Assembly (NCBI GenBank): GCA_013214545.1
Contig: JABSQB010000020.1
Span: 1-55,236 of the forward strand
Length of the DNA: 55,236 bases
Source: Henriciella sp.
GTDB lineage: Bacteria > Pseudomonadota > Alphaproteobacteria > Caulobacterales > Hyphomonadaceae
Reading direction: 5' to 3'
The position numbers and the translations under genes were made by a program. Shown one piece after another: positions 1 to 9,632 of the stretch (the first letter of the stretch is position 1; each line of letters starts with the position of its first letter). The notes below the pieces were generated by a model. The model did no database searches. It saw only the letters and a list, made by a program, of their open reading frames with translations, and had not been told where the DNA came from.

Positions 1-304
1 CTCCTAAGCCCGACTTATCGTACCCTACGAACTTCTCCCCCAGTGCCCACTCCCACGCCTCAGCTGCGATTTCGTGTGGATCGACAACTCCCCGATGCGC
101 CAGCTCGGCAGCCTTCTCCCGTGCTTCAAACTTCTCGTTCAGAGCATCGACGAGAGGAAGCGCGCGCACCTCTTGGCCTGATGGAAGACCCAACGACTTT
201 TTCACCTCACGAACACCGAAGTACGAACGCAGGTGCTCTTTGACACGACGGCGATAATGCAGCCGTCCATTCACGCTTGTCAGGTAGGGGATATTCATGC
301 GCAT
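1..304 (-). CDS. Tyrosine-type phage/island integrase, N-terminal part (runs off left edge)
   Basis: The frame is open from the left edge to an ATG at 304; a second in-frame ATG at 298 gives the start MNIPYLTSVNGRLHYRR. The start of the protein, with 'YLTSVNGRLHYRRRV' followed by 'FGVREVKKSLG', resembles the N-terminal arm-binding region of tyrosine recombinases of phage and island type. The catalytic domain with the R-H-R-Y residues would lie beyond the edge and cannot be checked. The gene points away from tRNA-Leu (767-855), as expected of the integrase of an element inserted at that tRNA. The choice between the two starts is uncertain. Confidence 0.7.
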   Translation of the reverse strand, partial: MRMNIPYLTSVNGRLHYRRRVKEHLRSYFGVREVKKSLGLPSGQEVRALPLVDALNEKFEAREKAAELAHRGVVDPHEIAAEAWEWALGEKFVGYDKSGLG

Positions 305-341
305 CAGATAGTCTCCCAGAGTGCCGAGCGCTAGTGAAACA

Positions 342-376
342 AAAGGCCTCCCCGAGGATTACCCAGAGAGGCCTTT
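342..376 (-). terminator. Hairpin terminator after the small ORF
   Basis: A perfect 9-bp inverted repeat (aaaggcctc at 342-350, gaggccttt at 368-376) lies just downstream of the stop codon of the leftward ORF at 385. A run of T follows the stem in the leftward direction, and the A/T-rich stem ends allow function on both strands. Confidence 0.55.
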
Positions 377-384
377 GATTGCGG

Positions 385-687
385 TCAGTGGTCGCAGCTT
401 GCAACTGGCTGGATTGTTACCGGCGTGATGCTCACGGTTTCCCAAGATGCAACAAGTAGTTGGTTGTAGAGCGCTTGGCTTCCACCCTCACCTACGGAAT
501 CTCCTATCAAGATACGCAGCTCCTCCTTGAGGTCTTCTGCGATTTCTCGAGCATGCGTCTCGTCCTCTGCCAAGAAAGTCTCGGCGTTCTCGATAAAGGG
601 GAGCCACTCACGGCGCGTCACGGCGTACGATTGGAGGGGTTTTTGAGCGAAGCCTTTGAGCGCTTCTACTGGGGTCGGTGTACTCAT
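385..687 (-). CDS. Small hypothetical protein in the tRNA-Leu element
   Basis: A 100-residue acidic protein beginning MSTPTPVEALK. I chose the ATG at 687 because the longer frame would run through the tRNA-Leu gene, and because GAAAGG lies a few bases upstream. The middle is rich in Glu and predicted helical ('EIAEDLKEELRILIG'). I recognise no family. A good hairpin terminator sits directly after its stop. Its place between an integrase and the tRNA suggests an element-borne accessory protein; that is inference. Confidence 0.45.
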   Translation of the reverse strand: MSTPTPVEALKGFAQKPLQSYAVTRREWLPFIENAETFLAEDETHAREIAEDLKEELRILIGDSVGEGGSQALYNQLLVASWETVSITPVTIQPVASCDH

Positions 688-766
688 CGGTGTACCTTTC
701 TGTGTACCAAAGTTCTGCGCTAAAACCTTGTACCCATTGAAGTTATTAGGGTTTTCACTGAAAGGG

Positions 767-855
767 TGGTGCCCGCGGCCGGACTTGAACCGGCAAGCCC
801 AATAATAGGCGGCGGATTTTAAGTCCGCTGTGTTTACCAATTTCACCACGCGGGC
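767..855 (-). tRNA. tRNA-Leu(UAA)
   Basis: Read on the minus strand, a 7-bp acceptor stem (gcccgcg with cgcgggc), an anticodon loop with TAA, an extended variable arm, the T-loop GTTCAAGTC and an encoded CCA are visible, total 89 nt. The long variable arm fits leucine. The 3' end faces the integrase-bearing element, which makes it the likely attachment site. Confidence 0.95.
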
Positions 856-949
856 ACGGCGCCTTGGTTAGCCGCGCTCGAGCCCTGAGACAAGCGCGTT
901 TTCTGCAGCTTCAGAGGGTTAACAAAATCCTTACTGGCATCATGTATGC

Positions 950-1072
950 ATGATCCCTGTTATGCTGCGTCCATTGCAAAAGAAACGGTATAACGCGATC
1001 CTCGTGACTCTGGTGTGTTACGGGCCTCTCCTCGCCTTGTTCGGAGGTCTGACCTACTGGATCGTCGGCTAG
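950..1072 (+). CDS. Possible small membrane protein
   Basis: An open frame of 40 residues from an ATG at 950, or 36 from the in-frame ATG at 962 ([14 protein letters not shown]). A short basic head is followed by one hydrophobic stretch ('[21 protein letters not shown]'), the layout of a single-pass small membrane protein. It fills the gap between tRNA-Leu and tRNA-Pro. No strong ribosome binding site is visible. A palindrome (ATCATG-TATG-CATGAT, 939-954) overlaps the upstream start. The gene is unproven. Confidence 0.3.
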   Translation: MIPVMLRPLQKKRYNAILVTLVCYGPLLALFGGLTYWIVG

Positions 1073-1092
1073 GCCGAATTGTCCTTCAGGAT

Positions 1093-1169
<77 letters not shown>

Positions 1170-1238
1170 GACCAAGCCCGGTGGTATAGGCGCATCACGA
1201 AAATTGGCAATGGGAAAAGACGGCGCTTGCCGCTCGGA

Positions 1239-1739
1239 TCAGGCCGCGCTTTTTAGGCGTGCCGCGTCGAGGCGGGCCTTAAGGTCGGTAAGATCTGACA
1301 AGATCGTCTCGAGACGTTCCTGGGTGCCGCTGGCGGGCGTGTCGGGGGTGGCGGCTTCAAAGGCTTTGCGCACGGTTTCCTGCATCTCTCTGGCTGGGCT
1401 GATGGATGGCGCAACATCACTTGAGTCTGCCGGCGCGACAATGCGGGCTTCGCCGCCAAGCACAGACCCCACGCCCTGCTCTGCCAGCAGCTTGCCGGCG
1501 CCCTTCAGCGTCATGCCCTGATCATGCACCAGAGTTTGGATCGCGCGCAGCGCTGCCATGTCTTCGGGACGGAACATACGGCGTCCGTCGCGTCGCTTCA
1601 GCGGCTTCACAAATTTGGAGAACTTGGTTTCCCAATAGCGCAGCACATGTGGCTGCAAGCCGAGCTCTTCAGCAGCTTCCCCGATTGAACGATAGGCGTC
1701 AGCGGATTTCTCAATCTTGCGGGTCGCAGAACTCGGCAT
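1239..1739 (-). CDS. MerR-family transcriptional regulator
   Basis: A 166-residue protein with an N-terminal MerR winged-helix domain (about residues 14-85). '[23 protein letters not shown]' is the signature of the family, followed by '[29 protein letters not shown]'. The C-terminal part is variable, low in motifs, and ends in a helical segment. No metal-binding cysteines are seen. It follows ihfA by 19 nt in the plsX-fabH-ihfA-merR run, a conserved arrangement in alphaproteobacteria, so it is probably co-transcribed with ihfA. Its regulon cannot be deduced. Confidence 0.88.
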   Translation of the reverse strand: MPSSATRKIEKSADAYRSIGEAAEELGLQPHVLRYWETKFSKFVKPLKRRDGRRMFRPEDMAALRAIQTLVHDQGMTLKGAGKLLAEQGVGSVLGGEARIVAPADSSDVAPSISPAREMQETVRKAFEAATPDTPASGTQERLETILSDLTDLKARLDAARLKSAA

Positions 1740-1758
1740 GTCTTATTAGGTCTCGCGT

Positions 1759-2049
1759 TTAACCTCCGACGCGATCTTTGAGCATCGGAGAAGGTTTGAA
1801 AGTCACAACCTTGCGCGCCGAAATTGTAGCCTGAATACCCGTCTTCGGATTGCGACCCTCGCGGGCCGCTTTCTTGCGGACATTGAAATTACCAAAACGG
1901 GAAAGTTTGACACTTCCGTCCTGTTCCAGGCTCTCGCTGATCATATCCAGCATTCGGTCGAGCAAGTGCGAGGATTCCTGCCGTGTCAGACCGACCTCAC
2001 GCACAATGGCGTCAGTCAATTCCACACGTGTGAGCGTTTCATTCGTCAC
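1759..2049 (-). CDS. ihfA: Integration host factor subunit alpha
   Basis: A 96-residue DNA-bending protein of the HU/IHF family. It begins MTNETLTRVELTDAI and contains the characteristic 'VKLSRFGNFNVRKKAAREGRNP' arm region with 'RNPKTG' at the tip that inserts into the minor groove. Length is normal for IHF-alpha (about 100). It should pair with an IHF-beta encoded elsewhere. It lies 60 nt after fabH and directly before merR. IHF also serves phage-type integrases, which is relevant to the two tRNA insertion sites here. Confidence 0.93.
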   Translation of the reverse strand: MTNETLTRVELTDAIVREVGLTRQESSHLLDRMLDMISESLEQDGSVKLSRFGNFNVRKKAAREGRNPKTGIQATISARKVVTFKPSPMLKDRVGG

Positions 2050-2109
2050 GTTATCAGCTCCTCTTTGTTAACAATAACGACCGAGTTCTTAACGAAATCC
2101 AAAAGTGGG

Positions 2110-3084
2110 TCAGATGCGAAACAGACTCGCACCCCAGGAAAATCCACCACCCATGGCTTCGCTGAGCACCAAATGGCCCGGCTTTATGCGACCATCGCTG
2201 ACTGCTGTGTGTAAAGCAAGCGGAATCGAAGCCGCAGACGTATTGCCGTGATCACCAACCGTCGAAATCACTTTGCTTTCATCGAGTTTCATTTTCTTGG
2301 CGACGCCGTTCAGGATCCGCTGATTAGCCTGGTGCGGGACAAACCAGTCGACATCATCAGAGCTGATACCCGTCTCGTCATAGACCGCATTGATGGCGCT
2401 CGAAATATTGGTGACGGCATGCTTGAACACCTGATTGCCCAGCATCCGGACGTGGCCAATGGTTCCGGTTGAAGAAACGCCGCCATCGACGTGCAGCAGC
2501 TCGCTCTTGGTGCCGTCTGTACGAATATGATGAGTCAGCACCCCGCGGTCGCCGGCGTCGGCTTCGCTTTCTGCGGTCATGACCAGTCCGCCAGCCCCAT
2601 CGCCAAACAACACGCAGGTGCCACGATCCGACCAGTCGAGAATACGGGTAAAGGTCTCTGCGCCAATCACCAGCGCGGTTTTGAAGAGGCCGGTCTTCAG
2701 CATGGAGTCCGCCGTCGCAAGCGCGAACAGGAAGCCAGAACAAACCGCCTGTACGTCAAACGCAGCGCCAGGGCCCATGCCGAGATTGGCCTGAACCGCC
2801 GTTGCGGTGGCCGGGAAGGTCTTGTCCGGCGTCGTCGTCGCCAGAACGAGCAGATCAACATCTTCCGCCGCGATGCCAGCATCGGCGAGGATGGCGCGCG
2901 CGGCATGTGTAGCGAGGTCTGAAGTCAGCTCACCATCTGCCGCGATGTGGCGCTGGCGAATGCCGGTGCGTTCCTGGATCCACTGATCCGACGTTTCGAC
3001 GATTTCTGACATCTCGTCATTGGTCAGGATGCGCTCAGGCAGATACCCGCCTGTGCCGCGAATGACGCTTCTGATCGCACTCAT
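2110..3084 (-). CDS. fabH: 3-oxoacyl-ACP synthase III (KAS III)
   Basis: FabH catalyses the first condensation of fatty acid synthesis, joining acetyl-CoA and malonyl-ACP. The 324-residue protein has the active cysteine in '[12 protein letters not shown]' (C115), the histidine in '[11 protein letters not shown]' and the asparagine in '[10 protein letters not shown]', making the complete C-H-N triad. Its start ATG overlaps the plsX stop (3081-3084), showing translational coupling. The plsX-fabH pair is a standard lipid-synthesis operon. Confidence 0.96.
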   Translation of the reverse strand: MSAIRSVIRGTGGYLPERILTNDEMSEIVETSDQWIQERTGIRQRHIAADGELTSDLATHAARAILADAGIAAEDVDLLVLATTTPDKTFPATATAVQANLGMGPGAAFDVQAVCSGFLFALATADSMLKTGLFKTALVIGAETFTRILDWSDRGTCVLFGDGAGGLVMTAESEADAGDRGVLTHHIRTDGTKSELLHVDGGVSSTGTIGHVRMLGNQVFKHAVTNISSAINAVYDETGISSDDVDWFVPHQANQRILNGVAKKMKLDESKVISTVGDHGNTSAASIPLALHTAVSDGRIKPGHLVLSEAMGGGFSWGASLFRI

Positions 3085-4118
3085 TCTGAGGCCTCACTCA
3101 AGCTGACCTCGACCCGGTCTCGGCTGAGACCAGCGGCAACTTCTTCCATATACTGACTGGCCGCGAGATCTGCTGCCAGCTTAACTGCGGTGGCGTAGCC
3201 TTCGGCATCCGTACCGCCATGGCTTTTTACCACAACTCCATTGAGTCCGAGAAGCACGCCTCCATTCACATTTGACGGGTCCATGCGTTCTTTCAGCCGT
3301 TTCAGGCCAGAACTGGCGAGCGCAGCGCCGACCTTGGAAATCACACCAGAGGTCAAAGCCTCACGCACATAAGACGCAACCAGACGCGCCGTGCCTTCAG
3401 CAGTCTTCAAGGCGACATTGCCGGTAAAGCCATCCGTAACGACGACATCAACCGCGCCCATGGCAATGTCATTGCCTTCGATATAGCCGCGAAAATCGAG
3501 CCCGAGTTCGGATTCCCGCAAGCGTTCAGCCGCCAGTTTGAGCGTGTCGCGGCCTTTGCCGTCTTCAGAGCCAATGTTCAGCAATCCGATCGTCGGCTTG
3601 GCCTTGCCCGTGACGGCGCGGGCATAGGCTTCGCCCATGATCGCAAATGTGACCAGCTGATCGGAATCGGCGTCCAGATTGGCGCCGACATCGAGCACGA
3701 TGGAGCGCCCTTCGACGGTCGGCCAGATCGCTGTCATGGCTGGGCGATGCACACCGTCCATTTTACGCAGAGACATCATCGAGAAGGCCATCAGCGCGCC
3801 GGTATTACCGGCGGACACAGCAGCGCCAGCTCGGCCCGCCTTCACTGCCTGAACCGCGCCCCACATGCTGGTGCTTTTTGCCCGCCGCAGCGCCGCGGAG
3901 GGCTTCTCGCTCATATCCACCACATCATCATGGTGGAAAATGGTGCAGCGATCCATCAACCCCCGAGCTTCAATCCCAGCGGTAATGTCTTCGGCGCGGC
4001 CATGGACCTCGAACAGGACATTCTTTCGCTGCGCTGCAAATAGTTTCAGACCGTCAAGTACGACCGTTGGGGCCGCATCGCCGCCCATGGCGTCGATTGA
4101 CAGAATAAGGCTGGCCAT
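3081..4118 (-). CDS. plsX: Phosphate acyltransferase PlsX
   Basis: PlsX converts acyl-ACP to acyl-phosphate for phospholipid synthesis. I place the start at the ATG at 4118, giving [17 protein letters not shown], because 'SIDAMGGD' is the conserved family N-terminus; the frame upstream adds only five unrelated residues. The length of 345 residues is normal. Other conserved parts are '[18 protein letters not shown]' and '[14 protein letters not shown]'. It overlaps fabH by four bases. Confidence 0.95.
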   Translation of the reverse strand: MASLILSIDAMGGDAAPTVVLDGLKLFAAQRKNVLFEVHGRAEDITAGIEARGLMDRCTIFHHDDVVDMSEKPSAALRRAKSTSMWGAVQAVKAGRAGAAVSAGNTGALMAFSMMSLRKMDGVHRPAMTAIWPTVEGRSIVLDVGANLDADSDQLVTFAIMGEAYARAVTGKAKPTIGLLNIGSEDGKGRDTLKLAAERLRESELGLDFRGYIEGNDIAMGAVDVVVTDGFTGNVALKTAEGTARLVASYVREALTSGVISKVGAALASSGLKRLKERMDPSNVNGGVLLGLNGVVVKSHGGTDAEGYATAVKLAADLAASQYMEEVAAGLSRDRVEVSLSEASE

Positions 4119-4211
4119 TCGGCGGAACTCCACAATGCCCTAAAAGTCGGCGCAACCTATGCGCGACCGCTGCGAAAGGCAACGGATAGAGTGAGCTTAC
4201 TTTACGCAAAG

Positions 4212-4724
4212 TCAAAGCTCATCTGGACCGCTCAGGATTTGCGCTTCCGGCAGGCGCTCCACGCGGGCATTTAAATCGAGCACGTATTTGGCGAGTTCCA
4301 GCGCTTTTTCGGGGTCATGCTGGATATTGCGCTGGATGACTTCCGCCAGATGTCTGTCCGGCCCGCCCTGCTCCAGCGCCTCATCAACCGCTGTGACCAG
4401 ACCGTAAAACTCTTCACCCATTTTGCGGATGCGGCGGGCAATCGAAGAATCGCCCACCCCGTGCTCACGCAGCGAATGGTCGAAGTCGGAAAAAAGCTGT
4501 TCTGAAAAAGCCTTGGACAGAACCTTGCCGTCATTGCCCTGATCGCGAAACCGGCGCATGGCGAGCGTCGCCGACAGCGCGACCATATGGAAGCGACCAT
4601 AGATCGTATCCGGCGTCCAACCGCGCAAATAGGGCTCAGGCTCGCGCGCCATCGCGGTGACAGCGTCACGCCACTTTCGAACTGCGTCCGGGTCTGCCTT
4701 TGCTTTGTTGAACCATCCAAACAT
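4212..4724 (-). CDS. Ubiquinol-cytochrome c chaperone family protein
   Basis: A 170-residue protein starting MFGWFNKAKADPDAV; the ATG at 4724 avoids overlap with the divergent bamE gene. It matches the Cbp3-like/UPF0174 family, with 'YGRFHMVALSATLAMRRFRDQG', 'LSKAFSEQLFSDFDHSLREHGVGD' and 'IARRIRKMGEEFYG' in order. These proteins assist assembly of cytochrome b in the bc1 complex. It stands divergent to bamE, the usual alphaproteobacterial arrangement. Assignment rests on family resemblance only. Confidence 0.88.
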   Translation of the reverse strand: MFGWFNKAKADPDAVRKWRDAVTAMAREPEPYLRGWTPDTIYGRFHMVALSATLAMRRFRDQGNDGKVLSKAFSEQLFSDFDHSLREHGVGDSSIARRIRKMGEEFYGLVTAVDEALEQGGPDRHLAEVIQRNIQHDPEKALELAKYVLDLNARVERLPEAQILSGPDEL

Positions 4725-4821
4725 GAACTGCCCTATTTTCGTCTCGCCGCTGGTGTTTCCTGACGCTTGCCAATTACAGGTTTTCGGCTTTATCTCCAGC
4801 TCAGTTATCAGGAGTACCCTC

Positions 4822-5298
4822 ATGGCGCGACGTGTCATTCTCGCATCTATCGCCTTGGCAGGCCTCACCGCGGCCTGTATCAGCCCGATTGAGGACTATC
4901 ACGGATATACCGCTGATGAGGTTTTGCCGCAAAATATCAAAGTCGGCGAAGATTCGCGCGCCAGCGTTCTGGCGCAGCTTGGATCTGCTTCAACCGAGAG
5001 CGTGTTCGACGAGAATACCTGGTTCTACATCACCACCCAGCGCGAGCGGATCGCCTTTCTGACCCCGCGCACCAAAGCTCGCGCGATTACAGCGATCCGG
5101 TTCGGCGAAGATGACATCGTCGAAGAATTGCTGACCTATGACGAAACGGACGGCTCGGTGATCCGCTATGCGTCTCGCGAGACGCCAACGCGCGGCCGAG
5201 AGCTGGGACTGCTTGAGCAGATCTTTGGAACCGTTGGCGCGGTCGCCCTGCCGCAAACGGATGAGCGTACACCGGGCAATCCAACCGGCCGCCGTTAA
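4822..5298 (+). CDS. bamE: Outer membrane assembly factor BamE (SmpA/OmlA family)
   Basis: BamE is a lipoprotein of the BAM complex that inserts beta-barrel proteins. The ATG at 4822, preceded by CAGGAGT, gives MARRVILASIALAGLTAAC: a short signal peptide ending in a somewhat atypical lipobox (T-A-A before Cys). Then come 'YTADEVLPQNIKVGEDSRASVLAQLGSAS' and 'ENTWFYITTQRER', the SmpA/OmlA core. Its 158-residue length is normal. It converges with the GH16 gene, overlapping it by four bases at the stops. Confidence 0.9.
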   Translation: MARRVILASIALAGLTAACISPIEDYHGYTADEVLPQNIKVGEDSRASVLAQLGSASTESVFDENTWFYITTQRERIAFLTPRTKARAITAIRFGEDDIVEELLTYDETDGSVIRYASRETPTRGRELGLLEQIFGTVGAVALPQTDERTPGNPTGRR

Positions 5299-6296
5299 TC
5301 GCTGACAGCCTCTGAGTCATCGTAATGAAACTGTGGGTCATCGGACCACAGATCAGCGCAAGAATAGGAATCGCTGTCGAACGGCTTGTACGAAACGCAG
5401 GCATATTCGGCTTGCGCTTCATCACCGAACCGCGGCAGCCCTGTCCAGGCATGCATGGACGGTATCCCTGTCCAGGCGCTGATATAGATATTGCCAACCG
5501 TTTCCGGGATGCGAGATTGCCCGCGCGGCGAACGATAATGTTCCTCACCGTTGACGAACCAGATAATCTCATCGGGGTGCCACTCGAACGCATACAGGTT
5601 CATGCGCTCCGAGATGTTGAAGTCGAGCTGCTCGCGGCTATATGCGCCTTTGCGGCCGCGCCGGAAATAATTGTACTCGATCCCTTCAGGGCGCGCGCCA
5701 ATAAACTCAATATCGACCTCATCATGCGGGTCACCTCTAAAAGGTCCGGTATAGGTGAAGAAGGTCGAGACCACGCCAGACTCGCCGGAAGGACGCATGA
5801 TCACTTCATAACGGCCATAGCCAAATCTGCGCCGTGATTGCATTTCAGCCATGGTCGGACGTTCGCCATCCTCACCGGCGCGGACTTTCAGGATCAGGCG
5901 ATCATGCTTCTGGATGATATTCTCCCAAACCCATGGCCCGCCATAGAAGACGCCCTGATGCGTATTCTCCAGCTGCGACACACGCCAGTCATTGAGGTTC
6001 AACGGTCCGCGGAGATCGGAGAAGAAAGAATCGCGGCGGATCGGGCGCGGGGCTGGTGGCTCAATCACACGCGCTGGCGGTGAGACGATCTCGGGATCCT
6101 CCGAAGGGATGACAACCGTATCGTCTGTAACAGTCTCAGGGGCCACCACCGCCGCTACAATAGGTGGTACAGGCGGAATACCCTCCTGCCGGCCGAGCGA
6201 GAACATTAGCGCAAACACCCAAGCAAACGGCGCTAAAACATAGCGACCATTTGTTTGCTTCGAGCGCGCAAAATTGATCAGACTCGTTAACACCAT
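5295..6296 (-). CDS. Secreted or membrane-anchored GH16 beta-glucanase-like protein
   Basis: A 333-residue protein. One hydrophobic segment near residues 19-34 suggests a membrane anchor or uncleaved signal, followed by a Pro-rich linker (about 40-87) and a glycoside hydrolase family 16 domain (about 95-320). The catalytic signature E-V-D-I-E is at 193-197 in 'HDEVDIEFIG'. 'GYGRYEVIMRPS' and 'YAFEWHPDEIIWFVNGE' are also typical. GH16 enzymes cleave beta-1,3/1,4 glucans or galactans; the substrate cannot be read from the sequence. Marine relatives degrade algal or exopolysaccharide glycans. Confidence 0.9.
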   Translation of the reverse strand: MVLTSLINFARSKQTNGRYVLAPFAWVFALMFSLGRQEGIPPVPPIVAAVVAPETVTDDTVVIPSEDPEIVSPPARVIEPPAPRPIRRDSFFSDLRGPLNLNDWRVSQLENTHQGVFYGGPWVWENIIQKHDRLILKVRAGEDGERPTMAEMQSRRRFGYGRYEVIMRPSGESGVVSTFFTYTGPFRGDPHDEVDIEFIGARPEGIEYNYFRRGRKGAYSREQLDFNISERMNLYAFEWHPDEIIWFVNGEEHYRSPRGQSRIPETVGNIYISAWTGIPSMHAWTGLPRFGDEAQAEYACVSYKPFDSDSYSCADLWSDDPQFHYDDSEAVSD

Positions 6297-6368
6297 TTGC
6301 TTTCATATTCGGCTAGCCCCCGAATACGCAGCAAATTCCGGACCAATCATCGTTAACGATTTGCCATA

Positions 6369-6402
6369 AAAAAACCCGCGCTCAAAGGCGCGGGTTTTTT
6401 TG
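6369..6402 (-). terminator. Rho-independent terminator of hppA
   Basis: A perfect 12-bp inverted repeat (aaaaaacccgcg at 6369-6380, cgcgggtttttt at 6389-6400) with an 8-nt loop lies about 20 nt beyond the hppA stop. A/T runs on both sides make it strong for leftward transcription and possibly bidirectional. It insulates the GH16 gene from hppA. Confidence 0.9.
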
Positions 6403-6421
6403 TTTCTATTACAGGTTGCGC

Positions 6422-8572
6422 TTAGTGGCCACCTGCCAGGACTGCCAGCATCAAGAGCGCCACGATATTGGTGATCTTGATCATCGGGTTCACAGCTGGA
6501 CCGGCAGTGTCCTTGTAAGGGTCACCAACCGTATCGCCGGTCACGGCCGCTTTGTGGGCTTCAGAGCCCTTACCGCCATGATTGCCGTCTTCGATATACT
6601 TCTTGGCGTTGTCCCAGGCACCGCCGCCTGAGGTCATCGAAATGGCCACGAACAGGCCAGTCACGATCACGCCGAGCAGCATCGCACCGACAGCTGCCAA
6701 GGCTGCTGGAACACCAGCAATCCACCAGATCAGCAGGAACAGTACGACCGGCGACAGCACCGGCAGCATGGATGGGACGATCATTTCCTTGATCGCAGCA
6801 GAGGTCAGGATGTCGACGGCCTTGCCATAGTTCGGCTTGGATGTGCCTTCCATGATGCCAGGATCATTCTTGAACTGGCTGCGGACCTCTTCCACCACGG
6901 CCTGTGCAGCGCGGCCAACGGCCATCATCGACATACCGCCGAAAAGGAATGGCAGCAGACCGCCGAACAGAAGACCGACCACGACATATGGATTGGCGAT
7001 CGAGAAATCGACCGACACGCCATAGAGGATCGAGCTTTCCGCCGCATTGGTGGCGAAGTATTTGAGATCTTCATTATAGGCCGCAAACAGCACCAGAGCA
7101 CCGAGACCGGCAGAGCCGATCGCATAGCCTTTGGTCACCGCTTTGGTGGTGTTACCGACCGCGTCGAGCGCGTCTGTGGTGTCACGGACAGAGCTTGGCA
7201 GCTCCGCCATTTCAGCGATACCGCCAGCATTGTCGGTCACTGGGCCGAAGGCGTCGAGCGCAACGATCATACCGGCCAGAGCCAGCATGGTCGTGGTCGC
7301 AATCGCGATGCCGAACAGGCCCGCCAGGTTAAAGGTCAGGATGATACCGGCCATGATTGTGATGGCTGGCAGCGCCGTAGATTCCAGCGAGACCGCGAGG
7401 CCCTGGATCACGTTCGTACCGTGGCCAGACGAAGACGCCTCAGCCACCGATTTCACCGGGCGATAGTCGACGCCGGTATAGTATTCGGTGATGACCACGA
7501 TCAGCGCGGTGACGACGAGGCCAGCGACACCGCAGAGGAACAGGTCCATACCTGTCACAGTGCCTGTCAGGCCAAGCGCTGTTGCTGCACCTTCCAGCTC
7601 CCCAAAGCCGTTTGGCAGAGCATAGTTCACGGCAACTGCGAGGCCGCCAACGGTCAGGATGCCGGTGGCGATCAGGCCTTTGTAGAGCGCGCCCATGATA
7701 TTGGTTGAGCCCTTGCCCAGCTTCACGAAGAAGGTGCCGATAACCGAGGCGATGATACACACCGCACAAATGGCCAGCGGGAAAAGCAGGATCGCGCCAA
7801 GATAGCTGGCGCCGCCAAAATAGATCGCGCTGAGCACCATGGTCGCAACGATTGTCACGGCATAGGTCTCGAACAGGTCAGCCGCCATACCAGCACAGTC
7901 ACCAACATTGTCGCCAACATTGTCCGCGATGGTCGCAGCGTTTCGCGGGTCATCTTCCGGGATACCGGCTTCGACTTTACCAACCATATCGCCGCCCACG
8001 TCGGCACCTTTGGTGAAGATACCGCCGCCGAGACGAGCAAAGATCGAAATCAACGAAGCGCCAAAGCCGAGCGCGACGAGACCGTCGACAACCTTACGGC
8101 TGCTTTCTTCGTAGCCGACGACGCCGACCAGCAGGCCGTAATAGGCAACCACGCCAAGCAGGGCCAGGCCAACCACGAGGAGACCGGTCACAGCGCCGGA
8201 TTTAAACGCCATGGACAGACCGTCCTGCAAGGAGGTGCTAGCCGCCTGAGTGGTGCGAACGTTGGCCTGAACCGACACTTTCATGCCGATAAAGCCAGCC
8301 GCACCGGACAGAACCGCGCCAATGACGAAGCCAAGCGGCACTTCCCAATTACGGAACAGTATGGCGAGAATGACGACGACGCCGACGCCAACGATGGCGA
8401 TCGTGCGATACTGGCGGTTCAGATAGGCATTCGCGCCTTCCTGAATCGCTGCCGCAATCTCTTTCATGCGGTCATTACCCGCATCCGCTTTCATAATGGA
8501 TTGGCTCTGCAGCCATCCAAAGCCAATCGCGAGCACAGCCGCGACTAAGGCTATCCAAAACCAGAGGGTCAT
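6422..8572 (-). CDS. hppA: Membrane-bound proton-translocating pyrophosphatase (K+-independent type)
   Basis: A 716-residue integral membrane protein with about 16 hydrophobic segments. It hydrolyses pyrophosphate and pumps H+ across the membrane. The substrate-binding motifs '[21 protein letters not shown]' and '[19 protein letters not shown]' are intact, as is the C-terminal '[21 protein letters not shown]'. The motif '[10 protein letters not shown]' near residue 470 carries Lys where K+-dependent enzymes carry Ala, so this should be the K+-independent H+-pumping subfamily (established family rule). It stands alone with its own terminator. Confidence 0.96.
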   Translation of the reverse strand: MTLWFWIALVAAVLAIGFGWLQSQSIMKADAGNDRMKEIAAAIQEGANAYLNRQYRTIAIVGVGVVVILAILFRNWEVPLGFVIGAVLSGAAGFIGMKVSVQANVRTTQAASTSLQDGLSMAFKSGAVTGLLVVGLALLGVVAYYGLLVGVVGYEESSRKVVDGLVALGFGASLISIFARLGGGIFTKGADVGGDMVGKVEAGIPEDDPRNAATIADNVGDNVGDCAGMAADLFETYAVTIVATMVLSAIYFGGASYLGAILLFPLAICAVCIIASVIGTFFVKLGKGSTNIMGALYKGLIATGILTVGGLAVAVNYALPNGFGELEGAATALGLTGTVTGMDLFLCGVAGLVVTALIVVITEYYTGVDYRPVKSVAEASSSGHGTNVIQGLAVSLESTALPAITIMAGIILTFNLAGLFGIAIATTTMLALAGMIVALDAFGPVTDNAGGIAEMAELPSSVRDTTDALDAVGNTTKAVTKGYAIGSAGLGALVLFAAYNEDLKYFATNAAESSILYGVSVDFSIANPYVVVGLLFGGLLPFLFGGMSMMAVGRAAQAVVEEVRSQFKNDPGIMEGTSKPNYGKAVDILTSAAIKEMIVPSMLPVLSPVVLFLLIWWIAGVPAALAAVGAMLLGVIVTGLFVAISMTSGGGAWDNAKKYIEDGNHGGKGSEAHKAAVTGDTVGDPYKDTAGPAVNPMIKITNIVALLMLAVLAGGH

Positions 8573-8710
8573 TTAGCCCTTCCTCCCTTGATTATACGGC
8601 AAGCCTCTCACAGCCCTGCCCTGAGTGTTTGTGGGACCATGACTGCAACAGTCACAGCGCATTCGCAAGGATAATCGCGCTGGGCGCGAGTCGGAACTCT
8701 ACAATTCGGG

Positions 8711-9607
8711 CTAATGCTCAAACCCAAGAGTTGAGGGAGTGTTAACAGGCTGCGCGCGGAATCGGAGCTGCAGGCCCGGCGATTCGGTCAGTTTGCCGAT
8801 CTCAGTGAAGCCCGGAATCTTCAGGCCTGACGGGGCACTCAGCAAGATTCGGTAATCGTCTCCGGCCGTGCACTGATCCAGAATCTGGGCGATTTCAGCC
8901 GTCTCAACTGCCAGCGGAACGCGTTCGAGGTCCAGTTGCGCCCCGCATCCCGACGCCTCTGCAAGCCGTGACACGTCGAGCAGTAATCCATCCGATACAT
9001 CCATGCTTGCCGAAGCCTGCTCAGCGACGATTTGCGCCGAGGCGCGGTCGCTGATCTGAGGCACCTGATAGCGCGCAGCCAGCTGGGGATTATTGCCGCT
9101 TTGCGCCGCGCTCAACCCGGCGCCGCCCCATCCGATCTCGCCGTCGAGAAAGAGCGCGTCGCCTGCCCCGCCGCCGCTGCGCCGTACGGGCCGTTTGCCG
9201 ATACAGCGTCCTGTCAGCGTCAGTGTCAGCGTGAGCGGTCCGTCATGACGAACCAGATCCCCGCCGATGAGAGAGACAGTAAAGCCCTGCAGATCGCGCT
9301 CGATCCCTGACATCAGTGCTGCAAAGTCGTGTTCCGATCGGTCGTGCGGCCAGGCAATAGACAGAAGTGCTTCCAAAGGCTCAGCGCCTTTGGCGTGGAT
9401 GTCCGACACATTCACTCGGATCAGTTTCTGGCCGACGGTTGCGACCGGATCTGATGACAAGAAATGGACCCCTTCCACCAGCGTATCCATGGTCGCGATG
9501 GTTGGCCCGATGGCTGTCAGCAAAGCGACATCATCGCGCAATCCATCCGCGCCAGCAGATGTCACCAATGGGGCAATATAGCGTGTGATCCAGGCGGCTT
9601 CGTCCAT
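8711..9607 (-). CDS. thiL: Thiamine-monophosphate kinase
   Basis: ThiL phosphorylates thiamine monophosphate to the active cofactor thiamine pyrophosphate. The 298-residue protein shows the PurM/ThiL fold motifs: 'RDDVALL', 'TMDTLVEGVHF', 'VNVSDIHAKGAEPLEALLS', 'GGDLVRHDGPLTLTLTLTG' and 'SMDVSDGLLLDVSRLAEASG' (metal- and ATP-binding Asp residues). It follows nusB by 25 nt, and nusB-thiL adjacency at the end of the riboflavin cluster is widespread in proteobacteria. Confidence 0.95.
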   Translation of the reverse strand: MDEAAWITRYIAPLVTSAGADGLRDDVALLTAIGPTIATMDTLVEGVHFLSSDPVATVGQKLIRVNVSDIHAKGAEPLEALLSIAWPHDRSEHDFAALMSGIERDLQGFTVSLIGGDLVRHDGPLTLTLTLTGRCIGKRPVRRSGGGAGDALFLDGEIGWGGAGLSAAQSGNNPQLAARYQVPQISDRASAQIVAEQASASMDVSDGLLLDVSRLAEASGCGAQLDLERVPLAVETAEIAQILDQCTAGDDYRILLSAPSGLKIPGFTEIGKLTESPGLQLRFRAQPVNTPSTLGFEH

Positions 9608-9632
9608 TCTGGTCTCCGCGAGGGACTAAGAC

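Larger units (their letters stand above)
1..766. mobile_element. Right end of an integrated element at tRNA-Leu (partial)
   Basis: An integrase-like gene start (1-304) and a small ORF (385-687) lie directly beyond the 3' end of the complete tRNA-Leu gene whose CCA is at 767-769. Tyrosine-recombinase elements commonly insert at tRNA 3' ends with the integrase near the junction, and this layout fits that pattern. Three copies of the hexamer TGTACC (691, 703, 729) lie between the small ORF and the tRNA and could be recombinase or excisionase binding sites. The other end of the element is outside the window, so no att direct repeat can be shown. Confidence 0.5.

Noticed and set aside
688-849. N-terminal extension of the small ORF at 385-687
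   Set aside because: It would code through the complete tRNA-Leu gene; the ATG at 687 with GAAAGG upstream is better.
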